Source of the DNA: Phymorhynchus buccinoides
Lineage: Eukaryota; Mollusca; Gastropoda; Neogastropoda; Raphitomidae
Reading direction: 5' to 3'
DNA length: 64,000 bases
NCBI GenBank assembly: GCA_017654935.2
Contig: CM065684.1
Location: 62,962,631-63,026,630, forward strand
Made by a program: the position numbers and the translations under genes. Positions 32,794 to 42,459 of the stretch are shown here, in pieces; positions within the stretch are counted from its first letter, which is position 1; each line of letters opens with the position of its first letter. The notes under the pieces are model-generated. The model worked only from the letters and a program-made list of their open reading frames with translations, did no database searches and was not told where the DNA came from.

Positions 32794-33253
32794 GTGCGCA
32801 CATTTACGTGTAACTTTCCTATGGAAACCCATCCGTAATCCGTAAATAAAGTGAGAAATAAGTGGATGGGATAAGTGGATGGGATAAGTGGATGGGATAA
32901 GTGGATGGGATAAGTGGATGGGATAAGTGGATGGGATAAGTGGATGGGATAAGCGGATGGGATAAGTGGATGGGATAAGTGGATGGGATAAGTGGATGGG
33001 ATAAGCGGATGGGATAAGTGGATGGGATAAGCGGATGGGATAAGCGGATGGGATAAGTGGATGGGATAAGTGGATGGGATAAGCGGATGGGATAAGTGGA
33101 TGGGATAAGTGGATGGAATAAGTGGATGGGATAAGTGGATGGGATAAGCGGATGGGATAAGTGGATGGAATAAGCGGATGGGATGTGGATGGGATAAGCG
33201 GATGGGATAAGTGGATGGAATAAGCGGATGGGTTTCCACGTGTATGTGCACAC
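32794..33253. mobile_element. Inverted-repeat element with a 13-bp minisatellite core
   Basis: The left flank reads GTGCGCACATTTACGTG...GGAAACCCATCCG (32794-32835). The right flank is its imperfect reverse complement, CGGATGGGTTTCCACGTG.TATGTGCACAC (33226-33252). Between them is a run of AAG(T/C)GGATGGGAT. The flanks behave like terminal inverted repeats around an expanded core. No target duplication is certain. Confidence 0.7.
32862..33233. repeat. 13-bp minisatellite AAGYGGATGGGAT, about 28 units
   Basis: Tandem units differ mainly by T or C at the fourth base. A few carry GGAAT for GGGAT, and one truncated unit is near 33184. Three minus-strand frames are open across it because the unit lacks stops; I do not regard these as proteins. 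Confidence 0.97.
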
Positions 33254-33266
33254 TCCTTCATATTTC

Positions 33267-33628
33267 GTACTGTATTTTTCGGACTATAGGGCGTATCTTA
33301 ATTAATATTATAAGGCGCAATCCCCAAATTGTACACAAAATTCAAATTTTGTTCTTCCATTTTCTTACTCTACAGTGAAAATCGCTTGTTAAAATTGAAG
33401 GGACTGATATTTTATTTTGAGATCTCCAATATTTTATTTTGAGATAGCCAATAGACCTTTTAACATACAGATTGTTAAACTGGGACCAGAACATTATTGT
33501 GAGTTACCCAGTGTTTTGGAGTCATCCGTTTTTGAATTAGCAGGAATCCACTGTATTAGTCACATTATAAGGTGAGGGGTGTCAGTCTGAGAAAGAAGTA
33601 TCGCCTTATAGTCAGAAAAAGACGGCAC
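33267..33628. mobile_element. MITE with TTTTTCGGACTATA.GGCG ends
   Basis: The left end is GTACTGTATTTTTCGGACTATAGGGCG. The right end (33601-33628) is the inverted form, CGCCTTATAGTCAGAAAAAGACGGCAC. 362 bp, non-coding. A fragment of the same family is at 37781-37855. Confidence 0.8.
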
Positions 33629-34027
33629 TTCCATGTTCTTTTTTTTGGTGTGGATTGCGAATGGGTTTTTGTACGGAATTTGCACATTAATGTGCACATA
33701 GCCTTAGAAAGTCTCTAAATGAAACGCCACATGGTGTAAAAAGCTAAGGTTCACAACTCCACCAGAACAGCATATTTTGTTCAATGAATTATGTGTGAAA
33801 TCACTCTCTGCTTATGTTGTTGTTGTTGACGTACACTGGCTAAAAGACTCCAGGGATCATCCCAACAGCAGAAGCACTTGAACACTATGGTACTAAATGC
33901 ACCAGCTAGGGATAAGAACATTACGTGTGTGACCGTTTTTGATTACCCCACCACGTGGGCAGCCACACTCCGTCTTCTGGGGATTCTGCTTATAAATGAC
34001 TTTTTTTGGTTGTATTTTGGTATTATT
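33629..34027. other. No feature recognised
   Basis: It contains GTTGTTGTTGTTG at 33815 but no gene or known repeat. Confidence 0.4.
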
Positions 34028-34405
34028 CTAGTCACACAGATTTTCTCTGTAAAATTGTTGTTGCTCCAACCTGGAGAGCGCATCGCTGCTAGTGCAGTGC
34101 CACCCATTTTGTTTTGTGGGGTTGAGGGGCTGGGGGCAGACTTGGGAAACCTAGCTATCAATTTGGTCACACCGGGCAGCAGGATTTCTCTGTGCTCTTA
34201 CCGATTTCTAACTGCTGTGGGATTTTTACGTGCATAAAGCGCAGAGGGTCAGACCTATAGCTTTAATAAGCCCCCATCTGAAGGGCTCGACCGTTCAGTT
34301 CGATTTTCCTGTCCAATGTGAAAGAAGAGGCAGGGCTGGGGTTCGAACCCGGGTCACTCTTCAATAGAAATTGGCAAGTGATAGTCTTAACCATCCTATC
34401 ACCTT
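34028..34405 (-). mobile_element. tRNA-headed SINE, minus strand
   Basis: The tail end (plus strand) is TTTTCTCTGTAAAATTG...TGCTCCAACCTGGAGAGCGCATCGCTGCTAG. At the other end, minus-strand GGGTTCGAACCCCAGCC is a good polymerase III B box, and GATAGGATGGTTAAGAC is a weak A-box region. About 375 bp, diverged from the copy at 14765-15085. Confidence 0.75.
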
Positions 34406-35680
34406 CCTTACTAATATGTTGCTGCCTGTCTGTCGTTTCCGACAATGACTGCCAGATAGCAGAGGGGGCAGCTGCTATTCCGGCGGGCTGGGCTACAATT
34501 TGTTTATAGTGGAGAAGCCTTGCCCAGGGTACATCCCCACTCTCTTGGCCAAAGGGATTTGAGGACGAGAGTTCGCATTGGGGAAGGTCCCCAAAGGCCA
34601 ACCAATCCCATTGGCTGCAGCACTAGAGCCGGTGCAAATGCCCCCCTAGTTAGAGAGTCCCTTCCACGAAAGACTAAGCTGTACCATGATATTCCAATAC
34701 TGTAGAATATCATCTATAGCACAGCTCTCATTTACTATTGGCCCTTTCTACAGGCTGATGTCAACCAGTAATAAAAGCCAGAAAGGCCAAATTGATATAT
34801 TATGATAATATATGATATATTCACACAGAATACTGTGACCGAGTTAAATGTTTTATTGATTCATCAATGGACGGATCTCCAACAACAACAACACACACAT
34901 AATTATGCATGCACACACAAAAACAATAACATAGATCGCAACCTTCCCAACCCAATAACACACCACATAAATATCAAACAGTGAAATAACTCAAGTCAGA
35001 AACATTCACAACAAACAGTTTCGCCAAAACTTTCTGCTTTCTGAATTTTCAATTCTGAAGTCTAAATAAATTAAATATTTTATGAAATTTACCAGGAATG
35101 CTTTTGTTGATTGGTTTTTAATTTTGAAACAAAAAAAGGTTCTGCGTTTTTTGTGTGAAATAAAATATTTCATGCAAATTGGGATAATTAAGGATTTTTA
35201 AAAACTAAATATGTAAGGTTGAATAGTGATGTTTTTCATAAAATTTAAGAGCATTTATAAACGTGTTTTACTAAAAAAATATTTCTGATCAAATAATGAA
35301 ATATTACAATATAAAACAACGAACATTTAGGAAAATTCACCAAAAATGTAAGGCTAAAGAGTAAAAATTCTGGAATGCATTTTGCTAAAAAAACTAAAAA
35401 GACCTGGTGAAACAATGAAATACTTCACGAAAATATAAGAAAACTCCCGAATAATTTTTTTTTATCATTCATATTTGATTTTGGAGTTACCCATGACACT
35501 GAACAGTGGATGATATTAACTTCTTTTTTCTTTCTTCTTTTTTTCCTGGAAAGAAGTTCTAGATAATTCAGTTATTTTTTTCCCTATACCAAAAATGGAA
35601 ATTCAGCATAATTCAATGTTTTTCCAACAAGAAAAGATCATTCAATGATTAGAAGGAACAAACAAAAACAGCCTTTGCAG
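34406..35680. other. No gene recognised; AT-rich
   Basis: The first 300 bp are of mixed composition, then very AT-rich DNA. No exon, RNA gene or repeat family is seen. Confidence 0.45.
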
Positions 35681-35685
35681 TTTAA

Positions 35686-35985
35686 CCCTCTTGCTTTTAT
35701 TCCGCCCAAAACCGCCCATCCGGAAGTTGACTCTGTGTATTCAAGCCGCCCAAAACAGCCTGTAGCTTGCCCCCCCACTCTGAGACCCCCTCTGATGGCA
35801 TTTTCATCACGCACTAAGTTCTGGCTTGTTCTACACACATTATGAAGCAGCTTCTCACTTGCAGTGAAGTGATAGCAACTGTATGGCGCTCTGTGTGCTT
35901 CAAAAGACAGATTATCCCGAAAATGTGTGAAAGAATCTGAACACTAGAAGAAGTTTTGCCAGTAACAAATGTGAATGCAAGAGGG
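35686..35985. mobile_element. piggyBac-like MITE (TTAA target)
   Basis: TTAA at 35682-35685 and 35986-35989 flanks a 300-bp segment starting CCCTCTTGC and ending GCAAGAGGG. TTAA duplication and CCC...GGG ends are the hallmark of piggyBac-type elements. No coding capacity. Confidence 0.82.
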
Positions 35986-36430
35986 TTAAGATTATGTCCC
36001 TTACAGTGAAGAAATGTGAACATAGTTGAGTATCGTCTTTGCAAACTGTAAACAAATATTTTTTCCTCCAGAATGTAGATCCCTCTTTATAAGATGATTA
36101 ATAATTTTCAAAGCATATATTAAACAACGTATCTATTACAAAATCAGATTACAATGCGTAACATATGGTAATTCGTAATGCTAAAACGGCAAACTTTCCT
36201 CTTCCTTGTTGATGTTCTTTCAAAATATTGAAAATAACAACACACCATTAGGCTTTCAAAGAAGAACCACGCACACAGCAGCAAACACGCTCTTACAAAA
36301 AATGACAGATTTGCACATCTTTTGTGGAAAACCCCCCAACTCCAGATGAACAAAAATAAGTTTAAAAAAAAATTCCATCTCCAAAGAAATCAGTCACTGC
36401 ACACTTTGCAATAAAAGTTATGAAGCAATG

Positions 36431-36436
<6 letters not shown>

Positions 36437-36486
<50 letters not shown>
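36437..36486. repeat. (GA)n microsatellite
   Basis: Pure GA run about 300 bp downstream of the IFT43 stop codon (minus strand), so it may lie in the 3' untranslated region. Confidence 0.95.
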
Positions 36487-36488
<2 letters not shown>

Positions 36489-36790
36489 TGGAGAGAGAAA
36501 GACTGAGGGAGAGATGAATGAAGAATGAGAAAGAGAGAGACAGAGACAGAGACAGAAAGAGCTTGAAGATGGATCGATGTAAATCATACCATGCATGCTC
36601 CAATGGAAAACGACACAGCCGATAAAAAGATCCAAGTCTGCTCTTTACACATTAATGTATCCACACTTGCACATGCAAGGCCTTCGACATTGTCATTTTT
36701 CTCCTACTGCATTATCAATCTGTATTTGCCCAAAAAAGTAATATAAAAACTTTTGTAATTAAATATGATAGTTGTAATTCACAACGATGA

Positions 36791-36901
36791 TTATGATTCA
36801 GCTTTTTCTGATTCTCCGTCGTGGTCGTTTTTCTCCCACTGGGTGGTCAGTTCCGACGAAACTTCCGTGAACAGTCGGTCCCAGTCCCATGGCCGGTCAT
36901 C
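36791..36901 (-). CDS. IFT43: IFT43, last coding exon
   Basis: Encodes the C-terminal 36 residues and the stop TAA (36791-36793). Minus-strand GCGTTCAG precedes it as 3' splice site. The block WDWDRLFTEVSSEL matches the most conserved C-terminal motif of IFT43 as I know the family. IFT43 is a small subunit of intraflagellar transport complex A, which carries out retrograde transport in cilia and binds IFT121. The exon enters in phase 0, agreeing with exon 37605-37667. The residues after TTQWEKN are acidic and not conserved. Confidence 0.93.
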   Translation of the reverse strand, partial: DDRPWDWDRLFTEVSSELTTQWEKNDHDGESEKAES

Positions 36902-37553
36902 CTGAACGCACACGCAAATATATGCATGTGCATGCATGCACACAAACAAAGATATAAAAACACTAGACTCGTATAAACATATTTTTGTATACAGATATAC
37001 ATAGACAAACACTAGACTTGTATTTTTTTTAACATATCTTTTTGCATAGTTTTCATATGCCGAAAAAGAAACGCACGTAAACAAAATGTATGCAGACACA
37101 TCACACCCACATCCACCCACCCACTTTCTTAGCACCCCTCTTCCCCCACCCCACCCCCTTCAAAAGACACACACACACACACCGGGTACTGAAAACAAGG
37201 TCATACTTTCCAATACTTCATAAAAAAGTATCTCCAAACCTGCTCAGTTAAAAAAAAAAACTGATTCAAGGAGATAAGTACTTCACATGTATTTTCAGAA
37301 TTTAAAAAAACATTATACCATTATGAAACAAAAAGAAATTGCAGAATGATTCAGTAGCCAAATGTTAAAAGACATTAAGGTAGTTATGGTTTCTACTTTT
37401 ACATCCAGCGACAAGCTAACAACTTTAGGAAAAGGAGGATATCAGTAGGTCTTGAAGAAAGAAAGCAACAGTCCCGAATACAATTGTTGGAACTCTAACA
37501 TTCTCAAGTTTACAGTTTGACTTGTTTCTAGTTTTAGATAAAATGGGTTGGAA

Positions 37554-37576
37554 GGGGGGGGGGGGGGGGGGGGGGG
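37554..37576. repeat. Poly-G run in an IFT43 intron
   Basis: 23 consecutive G on the plus strand, 28 bases beyond the exon at 37605-37667 and so just inside the downstream intron. Confidence 0.95.
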
Positions 37577-37604
37577 AGATGGGTTGAAATGCAGAATTAA
37601 TTAC

Positions 37605-37667
37605 CTCAATGAGATCTTCCATAGGAGAGAGACTCTTGGTCAGCAGCTTGAGATCAATCTCATTATC
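37605..37667 (-). CDS. IFT43: IFT43 exon (penultimate)
   Basis: 63 nt, phase 0 on both sides, bounded on the minus strand by ACGTTTCAG and GTAATT. It encodes DNEIDLKLLTKSLSPMEDL and two more residues, matching the conserved EIDLKLLTK motif of IFT43. The intron between this exon and the upstream exon at 45521-45596 contains the whole DIRS element, a Tc1 fragment and other repeats. Confidence 0.93.
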
Positions 37668-37780
37668 CTGAAACGTCACAATTCACAGCTTCTCAATTTG
37701 CCATCAAATAATTATTAAAATAACACAATAGATACACACACAATGTGGTATAAAGACTTGAGTTTCAGATTCCAAATAAC

Positions 37781-37855
37781 ATATTTTTCGGACTATAAGG
37801 CGATATTTGTTTTCCCCAGACTAAGACCCCTGCGCCTTATAATATGACTAATAAT
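37781..37855. repeat. Fragment of the TTTTTCGGACTATAAGGCG MITE family
   Basis: ATTTTTCGGACTATAAGGCG on the left and TGCGCCTTATAATATGA on the right are inverted. This is a much shorter relative of 33267-33628. Confidence 0.65.
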
Positions 37856-37859
37856 ATGC

Positions 37860-38442
37860 ACTGATGGAAAAAAGTTAGGGACCAGTCACACACACATGCA
37901 CAACTTTCCAACCACGAATGGCAATGCAATTGTTTTGGGCAAGCATTTAATTCATTATCTCGTCAATCAGAGTACCAAATTTCATTCCGATTTGATTATC
38001 CGTTTGCTTTCCGCGAGCCCTCAAACAACATAGGGGTTCAAAACGAAAATTGCAAGTCCTTCGACATGTTCAGTAGTGTGTGTGTCCACCACGGTTCCTT
38101 TGGCATTCCTTTGAGCGAGTCTGGAAACGGCAGGGGGAACGCTACCAGGACCACACCATCCAGGTGAGGGTGGCCTTTGGTGGGGGCTCCATCATGGTAT
38201 GGGGAGCTTTCAGTCTTCGCCATAGGACACCCCTGTACCACGTGGCTGGCAATCTTGCAGGCCTGCACTACAGAGACGAAATTGTGGCCCCACTCGTCCT
38301 GCCGATGCTCCAACAGATGGGACCCCAGGCCATCTTCCAAGATGACAATGCCACCCCACACCGAGCCAGGGTGGTGACCAACTTCATCCAACAGGCTGGT
38401 GTTGTCCGGCTTGTTTGGCGCAGATGTGATGAATGCCAAAGG
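37860..38442. pseudogene. Rearranged Tc1-like transposon fragment (two opposed halves)
   Basis: From 37866 to about 38107 the sequence is a Tc1-like 3' end in minus orientation: an AAAAAGTTAGGGAC end and, on the minus strand, the codons for ECQRNRGGHTH and its stop region. From 38107 to 38425 the plus strand encodes the transposase middle: VAFGGGSIMVWGAFS, TPLYHVAGNL, and the second catalytic Asp in FQDDNATPH. A jump to RCDECQRG follows. The halves face each other and 11-bp inverted repeats mark the joints. It is related to, but clearly diverged from, the element at 30086-31725. Confidence 0.85.
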
Positions 38443-38830
38443 GGAGCCTTATAACTCCGCCGTTTCTTAACCGAATCGCTTCGAATTTGCTGTACTCAGT
38501 GTTACCAGTACTTGGCGTTACCGTTACTAGGGAGAGCGCATCACTCTCAGAGCAGCGCCAACGGGAAATGGGGCCTTATAACTCCTCCTTTTCTTAACCG
38601 AAGCGCTTCAAATTTGCTGTACTCAGCATTACCAGTACTTGGCTTTACCGTTACTAGGCGCTACCGTTACAAGGGAGAGCGCGTCACTCTCAGAGCAGCA
38701 CCAACGGGAAACAGGGCTTATAACTCTGCCGTTTCTGAACCGAATCGCTTCAAATTTGCTGTACTCAGCGTTACCAGTACTTGGCGTTACCGTTACTAGG
38801 TGTTACCGGTACTCGGCGTTGCGCTAGTAA
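38443..38830 (+). repeat. GCGTTACC-module repeat, three tandem blocks
   Basis: CTTATAACTC(C/T)GCCGTTTCT, AACCGAATCGCTTC.AATTTGC and TACTCAGCGTTACCAGTACTTGG recur about every 120 bp, ending in GCGTTGCGCTAGTAA. Same family as 555-990. It abuts the broken Tc1 fragment. Confidence 0.85.
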
Positions 38831-38860
38831 GGCATACAAATAGTACACAATAGTAAGAAC

Positions 38861-39105
38861 TGAATGATTTTAGTTAATATAACTATCTATTCTATCTATA
38901 TACTTACCGTTTCACTACGAATGAGTTATTCCTTCCAATTTGGAGCAAATGCCAATTTACCAAAGACCAAAAAGTTCTAGTCTTAACAAGACTAGATTAC
39001 TTCCCTTGGTCTACACAGCCAATACCACTAAGCTGCCGTGGATCCCACTCACTACGTCACTTCCGGGGAGGCAACTTCAAGTCATGATAAAAAATGGTTT
39101 TTTTA
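38861..39105 (-). repeat. DIRS left inverted terminal repeat
   Basis: The inner part, TTACCGTTTCACTACGAATG through TTCCGGGGAGGCAACTTCAAG, is the reverse complement of the right repeat. The outer 45 bp (TGAATGATTTTAG...) are unique to this end but complementary to the internal region. Confidence 0.93.
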
Positions 39106-39167
39106 TTTTTTAAACCAACCTTCCCAATGATGTTTTCGTCGGAGGGAGGTGGGTGGGAACCTTTGAT

Positions 39168-39270
39168 CGTAGTGAAACGGTAAGTATATAGATAGAATAG
39201 ATAGTTATATTAACTAAAATCATTCAATCTATTCTATCATGTTACCGTTTCACTACGAATGAGTTGATTC
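39168..39270 (-). other. DIRS internal complementary region
   Basis: 39168-39226 is the reverse complement of the left outer end (38861-38930). 39227-39268 is the reverse complement of the right outer end (45277-45318). The junction is inside CATTCAATCTATTC. In the DIRS replication model this segment templates completion and circularisation of the ends. Confidence 0.92.
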
Positions 39271-39482
39271 CCAGCGAGGAGGTGGGTAAGAAAACATTGT
39301 TGAAGTTACACTCCAACTAACCCAAAAAACAGTACCCACAAGACAAACCTGACCTGGAACGCCAGGGATAACCTGTAAGAGAGAGGACATTATAACAAAT
39401 AAACAATCAAAACATCCATACCCCCAAACAGCATATACATATGCATACCAGCATCAGAACAAAAAATAACAAACGATTACCG

Positions 39483-40562
39483 TTAGGCCAGAGAAACCGG
39501 AGTCTGCACAAGCACCACCTTCCTGATGCCGAAGGTGTCGTCCTGCCTTCTGGCGGAGAAATGGCGCAGGTAGAAGCTAGTGAAGGTGGACTGAGACTTC
39601 CAGTACGCTGCTTCCATAACGCTGGAAAGCGCCACTCCCTTGATCATAGCCAGGGATGTGTTGATAGCCCGGATTTCATGGGCTCTCAGGGGGTTAGAGG
39701 GCAATGACTTGTCGGCACTTAAGTACGCTAACTTAATAGCGCCCACTAACCACCTAGAAATGGTTGATTTCGAGATATCCCTCATGTATTTCTCATTCAG
39801 GGAGATGAACAGACGGCGTTTGTGCCCCCGGAAGGGGGAGGTTCTCTTAAGGTAACACTTAAGGGCTCTGACAGGGCACAGGAGCCTATCCGAATCATCA
39901 GGGCCGAGAATGGTGCAAAGACTCTGAACAGTAACCGAGGGGGAAGCAATCTGAGCAGGCTGATTCTTGGCCCTAAACTCGGGCAGAAAAGACAAGGTGA
40001 CTGACTGATCCGAAGTACTGAACTCAACGTCGGAACCCAGACCACTAAGAGCATGAACACCGCTAACCCGCCTAGCAGTGTCCAGGGAGAGAAGAAAAAC
40101 CGTTTTAAAAGTTAGCAACTTCAAGGACAAAGAGGACATGGGCTCACATTTATCCCTAAAAAATGAGAAGACCAGAAAAACATCCCACTGCGGGAGGCGA
40201 ACACAGGACGAAATAGAGACATTACGCACAGCATCAATGAGATGGGAGACTTCAATGGCACAAGAAAAAACAGGGTTTCTCTTGCCCGTCGCCACAGCAA
40301 CGGTATGAACAACGGCAGACCTGTAACCACTCAAAGTCTGGGCGGATAAGCCGCGGTCCTGGTACAGGTGAGCTAAAAACTGGGTGAACTGTGGACCAGA
40401 AGGGTCTATGGGGGGAATGCCATGGGCTGTGCAAAACCCGAACCAAGAAGCCCACCTAATGTCATAAAGCTTATTGGTGCTCTGCCTACGAGCCTTAAGG
40501 ACTAGGTCAACAGTCTTGTCTGGTAAGAGTCGTGCTCGCAACCCGGCCCGCATAGTAGCCAT
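39483..40562 (-). CDS. DIRS tyrosine recombinase
   Basis: About 359 residues from the ATG at 40562, overlapping the end of the reverse-transcriptase frame by about 60 nt. Core-binding part about 15-110. Catalytic residues visible: R164/R165 (DTARRVSG), H295-x-x-R298 (AHEIRA) and Y331 (SFYLRHF). It would integrate the circular DNA form into the genome. The same frame stays open upstream to 42503, but that part runs antiphase to the reverse transcriptase and shows no domain. The true start or expression mode (slippage, reinitiation) is unknown. No internal stop. Confidence 0.88.
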   Translation of the reverse strand: MATMRAGLRARLLPDKTVDLVLKARRQSTNKLYDIRWASWFGFCTAHGIPPIDPSGPQFTQFLAHLYQDRGLSAQTLSGYRSAVVHTVAVATGKRNPVFSCAIEVSHLIDAVRNVSISSCVRLPQWDVFLVFSFFRDKCEPMSSLSLKLLTFKTVFLLSLDTARRVSGVHALSGLGSDVEFSTSDQSVTLSFLPEFRAKNQPAQIASPSVTVQSLCTILGPDDSDRLLCPVRALKCYLKRTSPFRGHKRRLFISLNEKYMRDISKSTISRWLVGAIKLAYLSADKSLPSNPLRAHEIRAINTSLAMIKGVALSSVMEAAYWKSQSTFTSFYLRHFSARRQDDTFGIRKVVLVQTPVSLA

Positions 40563-42445
40563 GCGGTCAACTGAAACAGCTGGGGGTTGGCGTGTCCTAC
40601 ACCGGTGCGAGGCTGAAGCAGAGTGTCCCTTGTGAGGCGAAGCAGAACGCTTGGAACGTGAGACAGGCTCTCGAGTTCTGGAAACCAAGGGCTTGTTTCC
40701 CAGAACGGGGCGATGACAATCAAGCGGGGCCTGTCGCGGCAGTATTTCTCCAGCACTTTCGTGAGCAGAGACGTGGGAGGGTACGCATAAGCTGACATTC
40801 CTGTCCAGGAGATCGAGAAAGCGTTGCGCGCTAGTGCCTGGGGGTCCCTCATAGGTGACACATAGAGAGGAAGCCTGCAATTGTACTTTGTGGCAAACAG
40901 GTCCACGTGAGGTTTCCCCCAAAGGTGCCACAGTGGGAGGAGGGACCGGTGAGCGACGGTCCATTCCGTGGGGAGAAGTTGTCCTTTCCTGCTCAGCTGA
41001 TCCGCTAGGACGTTCAACTTCCCCGGGACGTATTCCACTGAGAGCACAATCTTTCTTGATTGGGCCCAGAGAAGAATCCCTTCCGCTTTCATCGAAAGGG
41101 CCGGAGACCGTGTTCCTCCCTGGCGGCGAAGATAAGAGAGAGCTGTCGTATTGTCTCCGCAGACAGTGACCCATTTCCCGGAGAGAAGGAGTGCAAAAGA
41201 CTTCAGGGCCCTGGCTACTGCTTCCATCTCCAAGAGGTTGATGTGACATTTCTTCTCTGCCGAAGTCCACTGGCCCGAAACTTCGACCCGATCCAAATGG
41301 GCGCCCCAGCCCGTCGTTGAGGCATCCGTGTGAAGAAACTGTTGCTGTTGCATGGGACGGATAGGCACCGAGCTGTTGAGCCACTCGAGATTCATCCACT
41401 GTTCCATCGACTCGAGGAACCAATCGCCGAGAGACACTAGTTGCTCGAGAGGCATCTGAGACAGTTTCCTTTGCGACAGCAGTCGTTGCAGTGGCCGCTT
41501 GTGCACCCGTGCGAGAGGAAGCAAATCCGCTACCGATTCCATAAGTCCCAGGAGGCGGAGAAGCTGACGAGCAGAGAGCGAAGTCCTCAGTCTGAACGTC
41601 GAGACAATCTCGAATATGGCTTTGACCCGAGTCTCCGACGGTTGCACTGAAAACCGCTCCGTATCGAACTTCATGCCGAGGTAGCTGAAGGAGGTCGAAG
41701 GAGTCAGCTCCGACTTCCCGTCGTGAATGCGAAAACCCAGAGTCCTGGACAGTCGAACAAGAGTGTCTGTTTGAGAGAGGCACAGGGCTTGCGAAGCTGC
41801 TAGCAACAACCAATCGTCCAGGTAAACGTGAAGACGAATTGCCTGGGACCTGGCGAGACGAACGAGTTCCTTGGTGATTCTTGAGAAAATCCAAGGGGCC
41901 GGGGACAGGCCGAACGGAAGGGCAACAAACTGATAAGTCTTGTGTTTCCAGACGAAGCGCAGGAAACGCTGACGTGAAGGGTGGATGCCCACGTGAAAAT
42001 ATGCGTCCCTCAGGTCGATGGACGTAGCCCAGTCGTTCGGAAGAATGGAGAGACGGATCGAAGCTGCCGTCTCCATTTTGAACTTGTCGGTGCGAATAAA
42101 CTTGTTGAGGGGGGACAAGTCCAAGACCAGGCGAAATTCTCCGCTTTTCTTGGGGACCACGAACAGAGAGTAGAAACCCGGTTCCGTAGGCACAATCTGC
42201 ACAATGGCTCCCTTTTGACAGAGTGCAGCGACTTCCTTGTCGATCGCTTCGAATTTTGACTGGTCTTGAGGGGGCGGGAAAGAGATGGGTTGGGCAGACA
42301 GGGGAGGTTCCCTGGAAAAGGGGAACCTGAAGCCGACCCGCACGACCTGACGGACCCAAGGGCTTTCGACCAAGTGCTCCCATGCTGAAAGGCATTTCAG
42401 AAGGGAGCCCACACTTGAGTCGGCCGAAGCGCCTGAATCCCCCAA
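40502..42445 (-). CDS. DIRS reverse transcriptase and RNase H
   Basis: 647-residue open frame (first codon is not ATG, so the real start is undefined; Gag ends 15 nt upstream in another frame). RT: LVLDLSPLNKFI (106-117), D144 (SIDLRDAYF), the LPFGLSPAP motif (176-184) and catalytic YLDD (208-211). RNase H: D374, E406, D431 and D482. A C-terminal DIRS-specific module contains HVDLFATKYNCRLP and SISWTGMSAYAYPP. All catalytic residues are present and the frame is intact. It converts element RNA into DNA. Confidence 0.92.
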   Translation of the reverse strand: MGDSGASADSSVGSLLKCLSAWEHLVESPWVRQVVRVGFRFPFSREPPLSAQPISFPPPQDQSKFEAIDKEVAALCQKGAIVQIVPTEPGFYSLFVVPKKSGEFRLVLDLSPLNKFIRTDKFKMETAASIRLSILPNDWATSIDLRDAYFHVGIHPSRQRFLRFVWKHKTYQFVALPFGLSPAPWIFSRITKELVRLARSQAIRLHVYLDDWLLLAASQALCLSQTDTLVRLSRTLGFRIHDGKSELTPSTSFSYLGMKFDTERFSVQPSETRVKAIFEIVSTFRLRTSLSARQLLRLLGLMESVADLLPLARVHKRPLQRLLSQRKLSQMPLEQLVSLGDWFLESMEQWMNLEWLNSSVPIRPMQQQQFLHTDASTTGWGAHLDRVEVSGQWTSAEKKCHINLLEMEAVARALKSFALLLSGKWVTVCGDNTTALSYLRRQGGTRSPALSMKAEGILLWAQSRKIVLSVEYVPGKLNVLADQLSRKGQLLPTEWTVAHRSLLPLWHLWGKPHVDLFATKYNCRLPLYVSPMRDPQALARNAFSISWTGMSAYAYPPTSLLTKVLEKYCRDRPRLIVIAPFWETSPWFPELESLSHVPSVLLRLTRDTLLQPRTGVGHANPQLFQLTAWLLCGPGCEHDSYQTRLLT

Positions 42446-42459
42446 AGGTCGTGCGGGCT

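Noticed and set aside
32563..33261. Three overlapping Pro/His/Leu-repeat frames on the minus strand
   Set aside because: Artefact of the 13-bp minisatellite, open in every frame.
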